Part shown: positions 44,828 through 53,872 of the stretch, one piece after another
Layout of the letters: each line of letters opens with the position of its first letter
Numbering within the stretch: the first letter of the stretch is position 1
NCBI GenBank assembly: GCA_910584695.1
Contig: CAJUBR010000010.1
Location: 1 to 55,749 of the forward strand
Source: an uncultured Lachnospiraceae bacterium
Lineage (GTDB): Bacteria > Bacillota > Clostridia > Lachnospirales > Lachnospiraceae
Length of the DNA stretch: 55,749 nt
Reading direction: 5' to 3'
The notes under the pieces: generated by a model
What the model was told of the DNA's origin: nothing
The model's database searches: none
The model's input: only the letters and a program-made list of their open reading frames with translations
Made by a program: the position numbers and the translations under genes

Positions 44828-46192
44828 ATGAATTTTCAAAAGAGAGTATTGATAGCAGGTACAGGAAAAAGTGGAGTCAATGCAGGTAAATTATTATTAG
44901 AAAAGGGTGCTGAAATTGTATTTTACGATGATAATGTGTCTTTGGATGTAAAAAAGCTGTTAGAACAGTTTGAAGGTGAAAACGGAATCCGGGTCATACT
45001 TGGAGAGATTAACGATAAAATCTTAGCAGATATAGATCTTATGGTCATCAGCCCCGGGATACCGGTGGATTCTCAAATTGCGAATTCGGTAAGGGATAAG
45101 AGGATTCCCATCTGGAGTGAAATTGAACTGGCTTATCAGGCAGGAGAAGGAAATCTTGCAGCCATTACAGGAACAAATGGAAAGACAACTACAACTTCTT
45201 TAGTCGGTGAAATATTTAAAAATTATACCAAGAATAGTTTTACGGTGGGGAATATCGGGATTCCATATACGGAGGTAGCATTGGAAATGGATGAGAACTC
45301 CTATACGGTGGCAGAAGTATCCTCTTTTCAGCTGGAGACAATCGTGGATTTCAAACCCCATGTCAGTGCAGTGTTAAATATCACGCCGGATCATTTAAAC
45401 CGCCATTACACAATGGAAAATTATGCATCTGTGAAACTGGATATCTGTAAGAATCAGACAGAAAAAGACTATCTGATTTTGAATTATGATGATGAGACGA
45501 CAAGAAAGATGGCAAATGATAAAAGAGTAAGGGCAAGCGTTGTATTTTTTAGCCGATTACATAGTCTGGATGAGGGAATCTGTTTAAATGAGGGAACGAT
45601 TATAATAAGAGAGGGAGGCAAAGAGACAAAAGTAATCGAATTAAAAGACTTATTACTTCTTGGAGAACACAACATTGAAAATTATATGGCAGGAATTGGT
45701 GTTGCTTATTATATGGGAATTCCAATGGAGATCATTGTTTCAACATTAAAAACGTTTAAGGGTGTTGCACACCGTATTGAATTTGTGAAAGAGGTAAACG
45801 GTGTTGTCTATTATAATGATTCCAAGGGGACCAATCCTGATGCCGCCATAAAAGGAATTCAGGCAATGAACAGACCAACAGTTTTAATCGGTGGGGGATA
45901 TGATAAAGGAGTTACCTTTGATGATTGGATCAAAGCTTTTGACGGAAAGGTTAAAAAGCTGGTTTTGCTGGGACAGACGGCAAAAATGATTGCAGACACT
46001 GCAGCAAAATATAATTTTGATGAGATTGTATTTGCAAAAGATTTAAAAGAGGCAGTTATCATATGTGCAGAGTGTGCAAAGCCGGGGGAGGCAGTTCTTC
46101 TTTCACCGGCATGTGCAAGCTGGGGAATGTTTGATAATTATGAACAGCGTGGAGACATGTTTAAGGAATATGTAAATGAGTTAGGAGCATAG
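44828..46192 (+). CDS. murD: UDP-MurNAc-L-alanine:D-glutamate ligase
   Basis: A 454-residue Mur ligase that adds D-Glu. N-terminal UDP-binding fold (VLIAGTGKSG), central ATP site GTNGKTT (115-121), VLNITPDHLNRH, and C-terminal domain with YNDSKGTNPDA. ATG at 44828 follows GGAGGG; a TTG at 44816 is less likely. Confidence 0.97.
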   Translation: MNFQKRVLIAGTGKSGVNAGKLLLEKGAEIVFYDDNVSLDVKKLLEQFEGENGIRVILGEINDKILADIDLMVISPGIPVDSQIANSVRDKRIPIWSEIELAYQAGEGNLAAITGTNGKTTTTSLVGEIFKNYTKNSFTVGNIGIPYTEVALEMDENSYTVAEVSSFQLETIVDFKPHVSAVLNITPDHLNRHYTMENYASVKLDICKNQTEKDYLILNYDDETTRKMANDKRVRASVVFFSRLHSLDEGICLNEGTIIIREGGKETKVIELKDLLLLGEHNIENYMAGIGVAYYMGIPMEIIVSTLKTFKGVAHRIEFVKEVNGVVYYNDSKGTNPDAAIKGIQAMNRPTVLIGGGYDKGVTFDDWIKAFDGKVKKLVLLGQTAKMIADTAAKYNFDEIVFAKDLKEAVIICAECAKPGEAVLLSPACASWGMFDNYEQRGDMFKEYVNELGA

Positions 46193-46195
46193 TTT

Positions 46196-47347
46196 ATGGC
46201 AGGAAGAAAACCTGAACATTCTAACAAACGAATAAAGAAAAAAAGCTCTTCCTTATTTGTAAAGAGTGATTTTTTTGATTATTCTTTATTGTTCATTATT
46301 CTGTTTTTGGTAGCTTTTGGGCTGGTTATGGTGTATAGCACCAGTTCCTATACAGCGGAGTTGAAAACAGGTAATGCTACATACTATCTGAAAAGACAGG
46401 GGATATTTGCACTTCTTGGAATAGGGACAATGATTCTGATTTCGAAACTGGATTATCACTGGTGGAAGAAATGGTCCCTGCTGCTTATGTGCGGTGTGAT
46501 CGGTTTGCTGGTTTTGGTGTTGATATTAGGAACCGCTTCTCACGGTGCAGTCAGATGGATTGCCATTGGACCGGTTCAGTTTCAGCCTTCTGAGGCAGCG
46601 AAGATTGTTATTATATTATTTACGGCACATATGGCAACGATAAAAGCTGCAAGAATCGGCAATTTGAAAATCATGTTTAAAGTACTTGTTTTGCCGATTG
46701 TTGCGGTGGCATTAATTGCAAAAGAGAATTTGAGTACAGGTATTATTTGTGCTGCGATTGCGTTAATGATTGTTTTTGTTACCAGTCCGAGGATAAAACA
46801 GTTTGTTATGATGGGATTTGGTGTGGTGGCACTGATGGGAATCTTTTTAATGGTGGCGTCCTATCGTCTGGAACGGCTTAAAATATGGCTGCATCCGGAA
46901 AATTATGATAAGGGTTATCAGACATTGCAGGCATTATATGCCATAGGTTCCGGCGGGATTTTTGGAAAAGGCTTAGGACAGAGTATTCAAAAGCTGGGAT
47001 TTATTCCGGAGTCCCATAATGACTTTGTTTTTTCCGTTATCTGTGAAGAGCTGGGACTGTTTGGTGCCGCCTGTGTGATCGCTATTTTTGTTCTCTTAAT
47101 CTGGAGATGTGTCATGATTGCCATGAGTGCACCGGATTTATATGGAGCTTTAATTGTAGTAGGTGTTATTACGCATATTGCAGTTCAGGTAATTATCAAT
47201 ATAGCCGTGGTAACCAATACATTTCCCCCGACAGGAGTTCCCCTTCCGTTTATCAGTTATGGAGGAACTGCATTGTTTGGTCTTTTAGTGGAGATGGGTT
47301 TGGTTCTTTCTGTAGCGAGGCAGATACGGATATCAAAAGAATACTAA
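46196..47347 (+). CDS. ftsW: FtsW-family lipid II polymerase (SEDS)
   Basis: A 383-residue SEDS glycosyltransferase with about ten membrane helices. Conserved VMVYSTSSY in the first helix, GAVRWIAIGPVQFQPSE, and PESHNDFVFSVICEELG, with the end segment TFPPTGVPLPFISYGGT. It polymerises glycan strands with a class B PBP. SpoVE is the sporulation paralogue at this position in Bacillus and cannot be excluded. It begins 3 bases after murD; murG, which usually follows, is absent. Confidence 0.94.
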   Translation: MAGRKPEHSNKRIKKKSSSLFVKSDFFDYSLLFIILFLVAFGLVMVYSTSSYTAELKTGNATYYLKRQGIFALLGIGTMILISKLDYHWWKKWSLLLMCGVIGLLVLVLILGTASHGAVRWIAIGPVQFQPSEAAKIVIILFTAHMATIKAARIGNLKIMFKVLVLPIVAVALIAKENLSTGIICAAIALMIVFVTSPRIKQFVMMGFGVVALMGIFLMVASYRLERLKIWLHPENYDKGYQTLQALYAIGSGGIFGKGLGQSIQKLGFIPESHNDFVFSVICEELGLFGAACVIAIFVLLIWRCVMIAMSAPDLYGALIVVGVITHIAVQVIINIAVVTNTFPPTGVPLPFISYGGTALFGLLVEMGLVLSVARQIRISKEY

Positions 47348-47413
47348 GCCTGGATTTTCCTTTTTTTGTCACATGATTTTGGTTTTTGCATATCATAATA
47401 TATATGGCAGAGA

Positions 47414-48679
47414 TTGGATGTGGATTGCTTGAAGGCGATTAGTGTAAAGGAAGCAGCTTTACTAAAGGGTAGCATAGAAATTCAAGGTTCTAAAAATACT
47501 GTGTTGCCGATTATGGCAGCAACCCTGTTAAGTTCAGGGATATCTGTAATCTATAATTGCCCGATGATAGAGGATGTTCAGGTCATGTGCCAGCTTCTTG
47601 AATGTCTGCATGTTAAAACCAGACTTGAAGATCACGTGTTGACAATTGATACACGGAATGCTTCCTATGAGGTCCTTCCAGATACTCTGACAAAGAAATT
47701 ACGATCATCTGTGTTACTTTTAGGACCGATCTTAGCAAGATGGCAGAAGGCGGAGATTGGAATGCCGGGTGGATGTGCCATTGGGCAGCGTCCCATTGAT
47801 ATTCATCTGGAAGGTCTGATGAGGATGAATGTGGATGTGAGGGTACACAAAGATATTTTAACCTGTGAGACCTTCTATTTACAGGGGACAGAATATCATC
47901 TGCATTTTCCGAGTGTAGGAGCTACGGAAAATTTGATTATGGCGGCAGTCGGTGCAAAGGGAAGAACCATCCTGCGGGGAGCTGCAAAGGAGCCGGAAAT
48001 TATCGAACTGTGTAATTATCTGCTTTCTATGGGTGCATTGATAGAGGGTGTTGGAACCGATGTACTAATTATTAAGGGAACAGGAGAATTAACCTCATGT
48101 GATTATTGTAATGTATATGATAGAATTGTAGCAGGAACGTATCTGTTAATGGCGGCTGCGGTTCCCAGTGATATAAAGCTGACAGGAATTGAAGATATTC
48201 ATTATTTAAAAAATGTGATACAGGTGGCTTCTAAACTGGGTGTAAATGTAATAAAATTTGAACATTACCTGAGTATCCAGTCTTTGGGAAAAGTCTTGGC
48301 AAATGATTTTAAGACCGGAATTTATCCGGAATTTCCAACAGATCTTCAGCCGGTACTGATCACGGTATTGTTGAAGGCAGGGGGTAATAGCAGCGTGACA
48401 GAGACTGTGTTCGAAAACCGGTTTGGGATTGTAAAAGAACTTGCAAAATTAGATGCCAAGATTGATATCAAAGGGCAGACCGCATTTATAAAAGGAAATG
48501 CAAGGCTTCAGGGGCATACTGTGAAAGCGGCGGATTTAAGACAGGGAGCGGCACTGGTGATAGCAGGATTAATATGTAAAGGATATACGACAGTAACGGA
48601 CATTTCATACATTGAACGTGGATATGAAGATATTGTAAGGGATCTGCAGAGTGTTGGAGTAGAAGCTACGTATGTATAA
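47414..48679 (+). CDS. murA: UDP-GlcNAc 1-carboxyvinyltransferase
   Basis: A 421-residue enolpyruvyl transferase that commits UDP-GlcNAc to peptidoglycan. Substrate-binding K27 in IQGSKNTV and the fosfomycin-target Cys121 in PGGCAIGQRPIDIHLEG are present. No ATG is available; TTG at 47414 or TTG at 47429 are the options and the ribosome site is poor. It sits where murG and murB are expected. A second murA elsewhere is common in Firmicutes. Confidence 0.93.
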   Translation: MDVDCLKAISVKEAALLKGSIEIQGSKNTVLPIMAATLLSSGISVIYNCPMIEDVQVMCQLLECLHVKTRLEDHVLTIDTRNASYEVLPDTLTKKLRSSVLLLGPILARWQKAEIGMPGGCAIGQRPIDIHLEGLMRMNVDVRVHKDILTCETFYLQGTEYHLHFPSVGATENLIMAAVGAKGRTILRGAAKEPEIIELCNYLLSMGALIEGVGTDVLIIKGTGELTSCDYCNVYDRIVAGTYLLMAAAVPSDIKLTGIEDIHYLKNVIQVASKLGVNVIKFEHYLSIQSLGKVLANDFKTGIYPEFPTDLQPVLITVLLKAGGNSSVTETVFENRFGIVKELAKLDAKIDIKGQTAFIKGNARLQGHTVKAADLRQGAALVIAGLICKGYTTVTDISYIERGYEDIVRDLQSVGVEATYV

Positions 48680-48688
48680 GGGTGTAAT

Positions 48689-49459
48689 ATGAGCAAAGGG
48701 CAGGATAATGTAATTCAATTTAAACCAAAACGAAAAGGTCTGGCTGCAGGTCTGGCTTTATTTGCTGTGGTTGTCCTGATCATTATCTTATTTACCTGTT
48801 TTCACATTGACACAATTGAGGTTACAGGGAATAAGCATTATACGAAAGAGCAGATAAAAGATTTCGTATTGTCGGAGGGATACATTGATAATACAATCCT
48901 TTTAATGCTGAAAAATAAACTTCATCCAATAGAGAATATTCCATTTATTGCACAACTCGATATCGAATATCAAAATGCACATAAAATCACAGTAACGGTT
49001 TATGAAAAAGCAATGGCCGGCTGTGTGGAATATATGAATGAGTATGTTTATTTTGATCAGGATGGTTACGTGTTGGAAATATCGCCGACAAAGCTTAAGG
49101 ATGCACCCTGCATAACAGGGATGTCCTTTAGTAGCATGGAACTTCACGAAAAACTTCCGATTGAAGATAAAAACAGATTTAAATTAATTTTAAAGCTGAC
49201 CCAGTTACTGAATAAACATGATCTGACAGTCGATTATATTCGTTTTACATTGGAAAATGAAATTGTGATGGGATATCAGGATATTACCATTGAACTTGGA
49301 GATGGCAGTAATCTGGAGGAACAATTAATTGATTTAAATAAAATATTAGCAGAATTGGAGGGGAAAAAAGGGACGCTTGATATGAAGGATTTTGACTCTT
49401 TGTCGGGAAAAGCTTCTTTTAAGATGAAACAATCGGAGAAAAAATCCAAAAAAAAGTGA
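48689..49459 (+). CDS. ftsQ: FtsQ/DivIB-type division protein
   Basis: A 256-residue bitopic protein: cytoplasmic N-terminus, one membrane segment (about 18-38), an extracellular POTRA domain (about 38-108, FHIDTIEVTGNKHYT), a beta domain and a Lys-rich end. It forms a complex with FtsL and DivIC at the septum. It lies 9 bases after murA. Confidence 0.9.
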   Translation: MSKGQDNVIQFKPKRKGLAAGLALFAVVVLIIILFTCFHIDTIEVTGNKHYTKEQIKDFVLSEGYIDNTILLMLKNKLHPIENIPFIAQLDIEYQNAHKITVTVYEKAMAGCVEYMNEYVYFDQDGYVLEISPTKLKDAPCITGMSFSSMELHEKLPIEDKNRFKLILKLTQLLNKHDLTVDYIRFTLENEIVMGYQDITIELGDGSNLEEQLIDLNKILAELEGKKGTLDMKDFDSLSGKASFKMKQSEKKSKKK

Positions 49460-49499
49460 AAAAATGTGCATATTTATTAAATATTCATGAAATAGAGGG

Positions 49500-49528
49500 T
49501 TGATTATTTTACTAAAAAACAGTATTAT
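49500..49528 (+). promoter_or_regulatory. Promoter directly upstream of ftsZ
   Basis: TTGATT (49500-49505), 17-base spacer, TATTAT (49523-49528). It lies 54 bases upstream of the ftsZ start codon, within a 123-base gap, allowing ftsZ expression separate from the cluster. Confidence 0.65.
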
Positions 49529-49582
49529 ATATGTATATGTTTACTGATAATGTAGAAAAATTTATATAAGGAGGATATTACC

Positions 49583-50971
49583 TTGCTTGAAATAAAAACA
49601 TTCGAAGAAAAAGGACCTGCTAAGATTTTAGTAATTGGAGTAGGTGGAGCTGGTAACAATGCAGTGAATAGAATGGTGGATGAGAACATTAATGGAGTGG
49701 ACTTAATTGCCATTAATACAGATAAACAGGTGTTAGCAACCTCTAAAGCACCTACCAAGATTCAAATTGGTGAAAAACTTACAAAGGGGCTTGGTGCAGG
49801 GGCTAAGCCTGAGGTCGGTGCCGGAGCGATTGAAGAGAATAGAGAAGAGATTACGGAACTGGTTAAGGATGCAGACATGGTATTTGTTACCTGTGGTATG
49901 GGTGGTGGAACCGGAACTGGTGCAGCACCGGTTGTTGCAGAAATTTCAAGAGGGTTGGGTATCTTAACAGTAGGTGTTGTTACAAAGCCGTTTTCTTTTG
50001 AAGGAAAGCCTCGTATGAATAACGCACTTGCAGGGATTGAGAAGCTGAAGGTCAATGTGGATACCTTAATTGTTGTTCCAAATGATAAATTATTACAGAT
50101 CTGTGATAAGCGGACAACCATTCCGGATGCACTTAAGAAGGCAGATGAAGTCCTGCAGCAGGGTGTTCAGGGTGTTACAGATTTGATTCAGAGTCCTGGT
50201 ATTATCAACCTTGATTTTGCGGATATTCAGTCTGTTATGCGTGATAAAGGCATTGCACATATCGGTATCGGAAGAGGAAGCGGAGAGGACAAGGCTGTTG
50301 ATGCGATTCAGCAGGCTATGGATTCTCCATTGCTTGAGACTACTGTTTCCGGTGCAACCGATATTATTGTTAATTTTGCTGGTAATATCGGTATGATTGA
50401 AGCATATGATGCAGTTAATTATTTAACAGAAGCGGCAGGTGAAGATGTTAATATCATATTCGGTACGGTAGATAATGATACATTAGGAGATGAAGTGAGT
50501 ATTACAATTATTGCAACCGGTATTGAGCAGGCAGCAAGAAGGAATGCTTACGGAAGTTATGGACAGAATACGGCTATGAATTCCTATACAAAACCAATGC
50601 AGACTTCGGTACAGCCGACGATTTCTACTCCGGTGCAGCCGGCAGCTTCTGTTCCGGTACAACCGACAGCAGCTTCTACAATTCAGCAGCAGGCACCTCA
50701 GCAGGCATATCGTCAACAGCATACAGTACCCGTTCAGGAAAATGTACAGCCGGGACTTAGTTCACAGCAGGCAGCACCGACTTATGTTGGACAACCTATG
50801 GCAGCACCTCAGCCAAAAACGGCTCAAAAACCATCCTTCTTAAATGGTGCTCAGGGGAGTGCAGTGAATAATTCAACGCAGACTTCCCCGGTAACGACTG
50901 CAAGACCGCAGTCTCCAAAACAGGAAGCAGATGGAACGATTAAGATTCCAGAATTTTTAAAGAGAAGATAG
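49583..50971 (+). CDS. ftsZ: Cell division protein FtsZ
   Basis: A 462-residue tubulin homologue. The GTP-binding signature GGGTGTG (107-113) and VGVGGAGNNAVNRM (18-31) are present. After about residue 320 there is a long Gln/Pro/Ala/Thr-rich disordered linker (to about 445), longer than the B. subtilis one, ending with the conserved C-terminal peptide DGTIKIPEFLKRR. It starts with TTG; AAGGAGG lies 8 bases upstream and no alternative start fits. ftsA is absent upstream. Confidence 0.97.
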   Translation: MLEIKTFEEKGPAKILVIGVGGAGNNAVNRMVDENINGVDLIAINTDKQVLATSKAPTKIQIGEKLTKGLGAGAKPEVGAGAIEENREEITELVKDADMVFVTCGMGGGTGTGAAPVVAEISRGLGILTVGVVTKPFSFEGKPRMNNALAGIEKLKVNVDTLIVVPNDKLLQICDKRTTIPDALKKADEVLQQGVQGVTDLIQSPGIINLDFADIQSVMRDKGIAHIGIGRGSGEDKAVDAIQQAMDSPLLETTVSGATDIIVNFAGNIGMIEAYDAVNYLTEAAGEDVNIIFGTVDNDTLGDEVSITIIATGIEQAARRNAYGSYGQNTAMNSYTKPMQTSVQPTISTPVQPAASVPVQPTAASTIQQQAPQQAYRQQHTVPVQENVQPGLSSQQAAPTYVGQPMAAPQPKTAQKPSFLNGAQGSAVNNSTQTSPVTTARPQSPKQEADGTIKIPEFLKRR

Positions 50972-51012
50972 TATTTTATCTTATTTTTACACAAAATATA
51001 ATTTTAAGAAGG

Positions 51013-51048
51013 ACATCTGGTAAAGAGAATATTTACCGGATGTTTTTT
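51013..51048 (+). terminator. Terminator after ftsZ
   Basis: ACATCTGGTAAA (51013-51024) pairs with TTTACCGGATGT (51032-51043) with one G-U pair, followed by TTTTT. It ends the division transcript before the sporulation genes. Confidence 0.85.
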
Positions 51049-51128
51049 ACTTTATAGGAAAGAGCGTCTTATAAAGTAAAAAACGCCCCGCAAAGTTTTC
51101 ACGAATTTTGCGAAAGAAAGGGAAAGAA

Positions 51129-51162
51129 TTCGACTTTTTTTGAGTGGAATTCAGAATATACT
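51129..51162 (+). promoter_or_regulatory. Candidate Spo0A-dependent spoIIGA promoter
   Basis: TTCGACT at 51129-51135 matches the 0A box TTCGACA at 6 of 7 bases. TATACT at 51157-51162 begins 22 bases after the TTCGAC hexamer. The Bacillus spoIIG promoter has the same unusual 22-base spacing with a 0A box overlapping the -35. Assignment is by analogy. Confidence 0.45.
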
Positions 51163-51170
51163 TTTACTAT

Positions 51171-51254
51171 GAAAGTTCAAGAAGCAAGCCCGGAGGGCAT
51201 AGCCGATTGATAACTTTCTGTACACAGCAAAGCTTAGTGAATCTCAGATTTGCT
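51171..51254 (+). promoter_or_regulatory. Structured leader of spoIIGA
   Basis: GAAAGTT (51171-51177) pairs with AACTTTC (51212-51218), enclosing a GCC/GGGC mini-hairpin; AGCAAA (51226-51231) pairs with TTTGCT (51249-51254) just before the GGGAGG ribosome site. Part of the segment (51212-51241) resembles the glgB leader. Confidence 0.5.
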
Positions 51255-51269
51255 TTTGGGAGGCATCAG

Positions 51270-52133
51270 TTGCAGATTACAGTATATCTGGATATTATTT
51301 TTTTTATCAATTTCATTGCCGATTTGATGGTTCTTTTTTTAACGGGAGTTATTTTGAAGCATAAAATCGTGTTTTGGAGGTTACTGGCTGGTGCATCTTT
51401 TGGAGCAGGTATGCTGCTTCCATTTGTTTGTTTTCCACATTTGTTAATGGGAAAAACAGGGATTGCTGTCTGTGTAGGAATCAGTATGGGAGCCGTTTTT
51501 ATTTCTTTTGGAAAAAAGAATGGAAATTTTATGAAAACATGGTTCCTTTCCACCACCATTATGTTTTTACTGGGCGGCATTATGAATTATTTTAAACGTA
51601 TAATGGATAATACATTCATACAGTTAAGTGTATGGATGATTTTATTTACAGGAAGTGCTTTTTGCGGATTGGCAATGCTTCATTTTTTGAAGCGTACTAT
51701 TCAAAAAGAGGATAATTTATATTTGATTAAGATAAGGTATGAAAATCAGGTTGCAGTGGACCGGGTATATCTGGATACCGGAAATATGCTGTGGGACCCA
51801 CTATTTTATAAACCGGTGATCATGCTTAGTGAAAAGTTTGTCAAAAGATGTATCACAAAAGAAGAGGAGGAGATTGTAGAGGAATATAAGGAAAAAGGAA
51901 GGCTTGATTTTGAAAAAATACTTGCCTGCAGTACACAAAGGAAAGCTTGTTTTCATGAGATCACATACCAGAGTGTAGGAAACCCGTCCGGAAAACTTCT
52001 GTGTTTTCTGGTGGAGGAGGTACAGATTGGTGGGAGTGATCACGTATTAAAAAAACAGCCAGTAGCGATAGGACCTTCGTTTCTTTTTGAGGGAAAGGAA
52101 TATCAGGGCTTATTACATAGAGAATGCATTTAG
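51270..52133 (+). CDS. spoIIGA: Sigma-E processing peptidase SpoIIGA
   Basis: A 287-residue membrane-embedded aspartic protease that removes the pro-sequence of sigma-E in the mother cell. Five membrane helices occupy about 1-145; the soluble domain carries the catalytic D169 in LDTGNMLWDP. The usual N-terminus QITVYLDIIFFINF is reached with TTG at 51270, which has GGGAGG 6 bases upstream; the longer frame from 51144 overlaps the promoter and leader. The target gene sigE follows 16 bases later. Confidence 0.92.
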   Translation: MQITVYLDIIFFINFIADLMVLFLTGVILKHKIVFWRLLAGASFGAGMLLPFVCFPHLLMGKTGIAVCVGISMGAVFISFGKKNGNFMKTWFLSTTIMFLLGGIMNYFKRIMDNTFIQLSVWMILFTGSAFCGLAMLHFLKRTIQKEDNLYLIKIRYENQVAVDRVYLDTGNMLWDPLFYKPVIMLSEKFVKRCITKEEEEIVEEYKEKGRLDFEKILACSTQRKACFHEITYQSVGNPSGKLLCFLVEEVQIGGSDHVLKKQPVAIGPSFLFEGKEYQGLLHRECI

Positions 52134-52149
52134 TGTAGTGGAGGATCAT

Positions 52150-52890
52150 ATGGTGAATATAATCAGTAATGATAAATTTAAACTTACCATGATGAAAAAT
52201 ATGGCAAGTATGTTTTTTATGCCTAAAAAAGAGATACATTATATAGGAGGATCTGATATTCTTCCTCCTCCTTTAGAACCGGAAGAAGAAAGAGAATTGT
52301 TGGAAAAGCTGGGAACGCTTAATGATACAGAGGTAAAAAGTATTCTGATTGAGAGAAACTTAAGGCTGGTAGTCTACATAGCTAAAAAATTTGATAATAC
52401 AGGAGTAGGAGTAGAGGATCTGATTTCCATTGGAACCATCGGACTCATTAAGGCAATCAATACGTTCAAGCTGGATAAAAAAATCAAGCTTGCGACTTAT
52501 GCATCACGCTGTATTGAAAATGAGATTTTAATGTATTTAAGGAGGAGTGCCAAGACAAAAATGGAGGTGTCCATTGATGAGCCTCTTAATGTTGACTGGG
52601 ACGGAAACGAACTGCTGCTATCCGATATTCTTGGAACAGAGGAGGATTTGATTTATCGTGACTTGGAGGAAGAGGTAGATAAAGAACTGTTGAAGAAGGC
52701 TATGAACATATTGACAGAGCGGGAAAAGATGATTGTGGACTTGAGATTTGGTCTGAACAATGAAAAAGGGGAGGAAATGACACAGAAGGAAGTGGCGGAT
52801 TTACTGGGGATTTCGCAATCCTATATTTCGAGATTAGAGAAAAAAATAATGAAGCGGTTAAAAAGGGAAATGTTGAGAATTGGTTCTTAG
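52150..52890 (+). CDS. sigE: RNA polymerase sigma-E (mother-cell sporulation sigma factor)
   Basis: A 246-residue sigma-70 factor made as an inactive precursor. A pro-sequence (about 1-25) ends before the conserved HYIGGSDILPPPL. Region 2 includes DLISIGTIGLIKAI, and region 4 has QKEVADLLGISQSYISRLEKK. ATG at 52150 has GGAGG 5 bases upstream; a frame extends to 52087 but would overlap spoIIGA. It is processed by SpoIIGA, encoded directly upstream. Confidence 0.96.
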   Translation: MVNIISNDKFKLTMMKNMASMFFMPKKEIHYIGGSDILPPPLEPEEERELLEKLGTLNDTEVKSILIERNLRLVVYIAKKFDNTGVGVEDLISIGTIGLIKAINTFKLDKKIKLATYASRCIENEILMYLRRSAKTKMEVSIDEPLNVDWDGNELLLSDILGTEEDLIYRDLEEEVDKELLKKAMNILTEREKMIVDLRFGLNNEKGEEMTQKEVADLLGISQSYISRLEKKIMKRLKREMLRIGS

Positions 52891-52942
52891 ATGGTAATTT
52901 TTGACGGTGGTTTTGCTGTATAAAGAAGCAGGCAATTGTAAA

Positions 52943-52967
52943 TCCTTAACTATATAACAGTTAAGGA
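52943..52967 (+). promoter_or_regulatory. Hairpin over the sigG ribosome binding site
   Basis: TCCTTAACT (52943-52951) and AGTTAAGGA (52959-52967) are perfect 9-bp complements with a 7-base loop. The right arm includes the first five bases of the ribosome site AAGGAGG (52963-52969), so the folded form should reduce sigG translation. Confidence 0.75.
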
Positions 52968-52976
52968 GGACGCAGC

Positions 52977-53756
52977 ATGGCACTTAATAAAGTCGTTATT
53001 TGCGGAGTCAATACCGCAAAGTTACCGTTGCTTACCAATGAAGAAAAGAATGAATTGTTTATCCGGGTTGAGCAGGGGGACAAACAAGCAAGGGAACAGT
53101 TGATTGAAGGTAATCTAAGGCTTGTGTTAAGTGTGATCCAGCGTTTTGCAGCATCTTCTGAAAATGCAGATGATTTGTTTCAGGTGGGATGCATCGGGCT
53201 TATGAAGGCAATTGATAATTTTGACAGAAGTCTGAATGTAAAATTTTCAACTTATGCAGTACCGATGATTATAGGAGAATGCAGGAGGTACCTTCGTGAT
53301 AATAATGCAATACGGGTATCCAGATCACTTAGGGATATTGCCTATAAGGCGATCTATGCGAAGGAACGTATATTAAGGGAAGAAGATCGTGAGCCCACAA
53401 TTGATGAAGTGGCAAGGGCGATTGAGATGGATAAGGAAATGGTAGTTATGGCATTAGATGCTATTGCGACTCCGGTTTCTTTATTTGATCCTGTCTATCA
53501 GGAGGGTGGGGATACTCTCTATATTATGGATCAGGTAAGTGATAAAAAGAATAAGGAAGATAACTGGATTGAAGATATTTCATTAAAAGAAGCCATGAAA
53601 AAGTTATCGGACAGAGAGTATAATATAATAAGACTGCGTTTTTTTGAGGGAAAGACACAGACAGAAGTGGCACGGGAAATAGCTATTTCCCAGGCACAGG
53701 TATCAAGGCTCGAAAAATCTGCATTAAAAAGTATGAAAAATTATTTGGATATTTAG
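52977..53756 (+). CDS. sigG: RNA polymerase sigma-G (forespore sigma factor)
   Basis: A 259-residue sigma-70 factor for late forespore genes. The N-terminus NKVVICGVNTAKLPLL is the sigma-G signature, followed by ENADDLFQVGCIGLMKAID, KFSTYAVPMIIGECRRYLRDN and IRVSRSLRDIAYKA, with a region 4 helix-turn-helix KTQTEVAREIAISQAQVSRLEKSALK. Located 86 bases after sigE as in other endospore formers. The ribosome site is half covered by a hairpin. Confidence 0.97.
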   Translation: MALNKVVICGVNTAKLPLLTNEEKNELFIRVEQGDKQAREQLIEGNLRLVLSVIQRFAASSENADDLFQVGCIGLMKAIDNFDRSLNVKFSTYAVPMIIGECRRYLRDNNAIRVSRSLRDIAYKAIYAKERILREEDREPTIDEVARAIEMDKEMVVMALDAIATPVSLFDPVYQEGGDTLYIMDQVSDKKNKEDNWIEDISLKEAMKKLSDREYNIIRLRFFEGKTQTEVAREIAISQAQVSRLEKSALKSMKNYLDI

Positions 53757-53767
53757 GAGTAAATGCG

Positions 53768-53796
53768 TTGTCAATTGGCTCAAAATATGCTATAAT
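53768..53796 (+). promoter_or_regulatory. Promoter of the P-loop kinase-like gene
   Basis: TTGTCA (53768-53773), 17-base spacer, perfect TATAAT (53791-53796). A housekeeping promoter just after sigG, giving a leader of about 70 bases. Confidence 0.8.
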
Positions 53797-53872
53797 TTGG
53801 CTTGATTATTGTTCGAAAAGTACGACCAAGGAAGAATTTTAAGCCAGAAGGGCATAAAGGAGGCATAGATAC

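Noticed and set aside
51144..51269. N-terminal extension of SpoIIGA by 42 residues
   Set aside because: It overlaps the probable promoter and leader, and the family N-terminus begins at the TTG 51270 with GGGAGG upstream.
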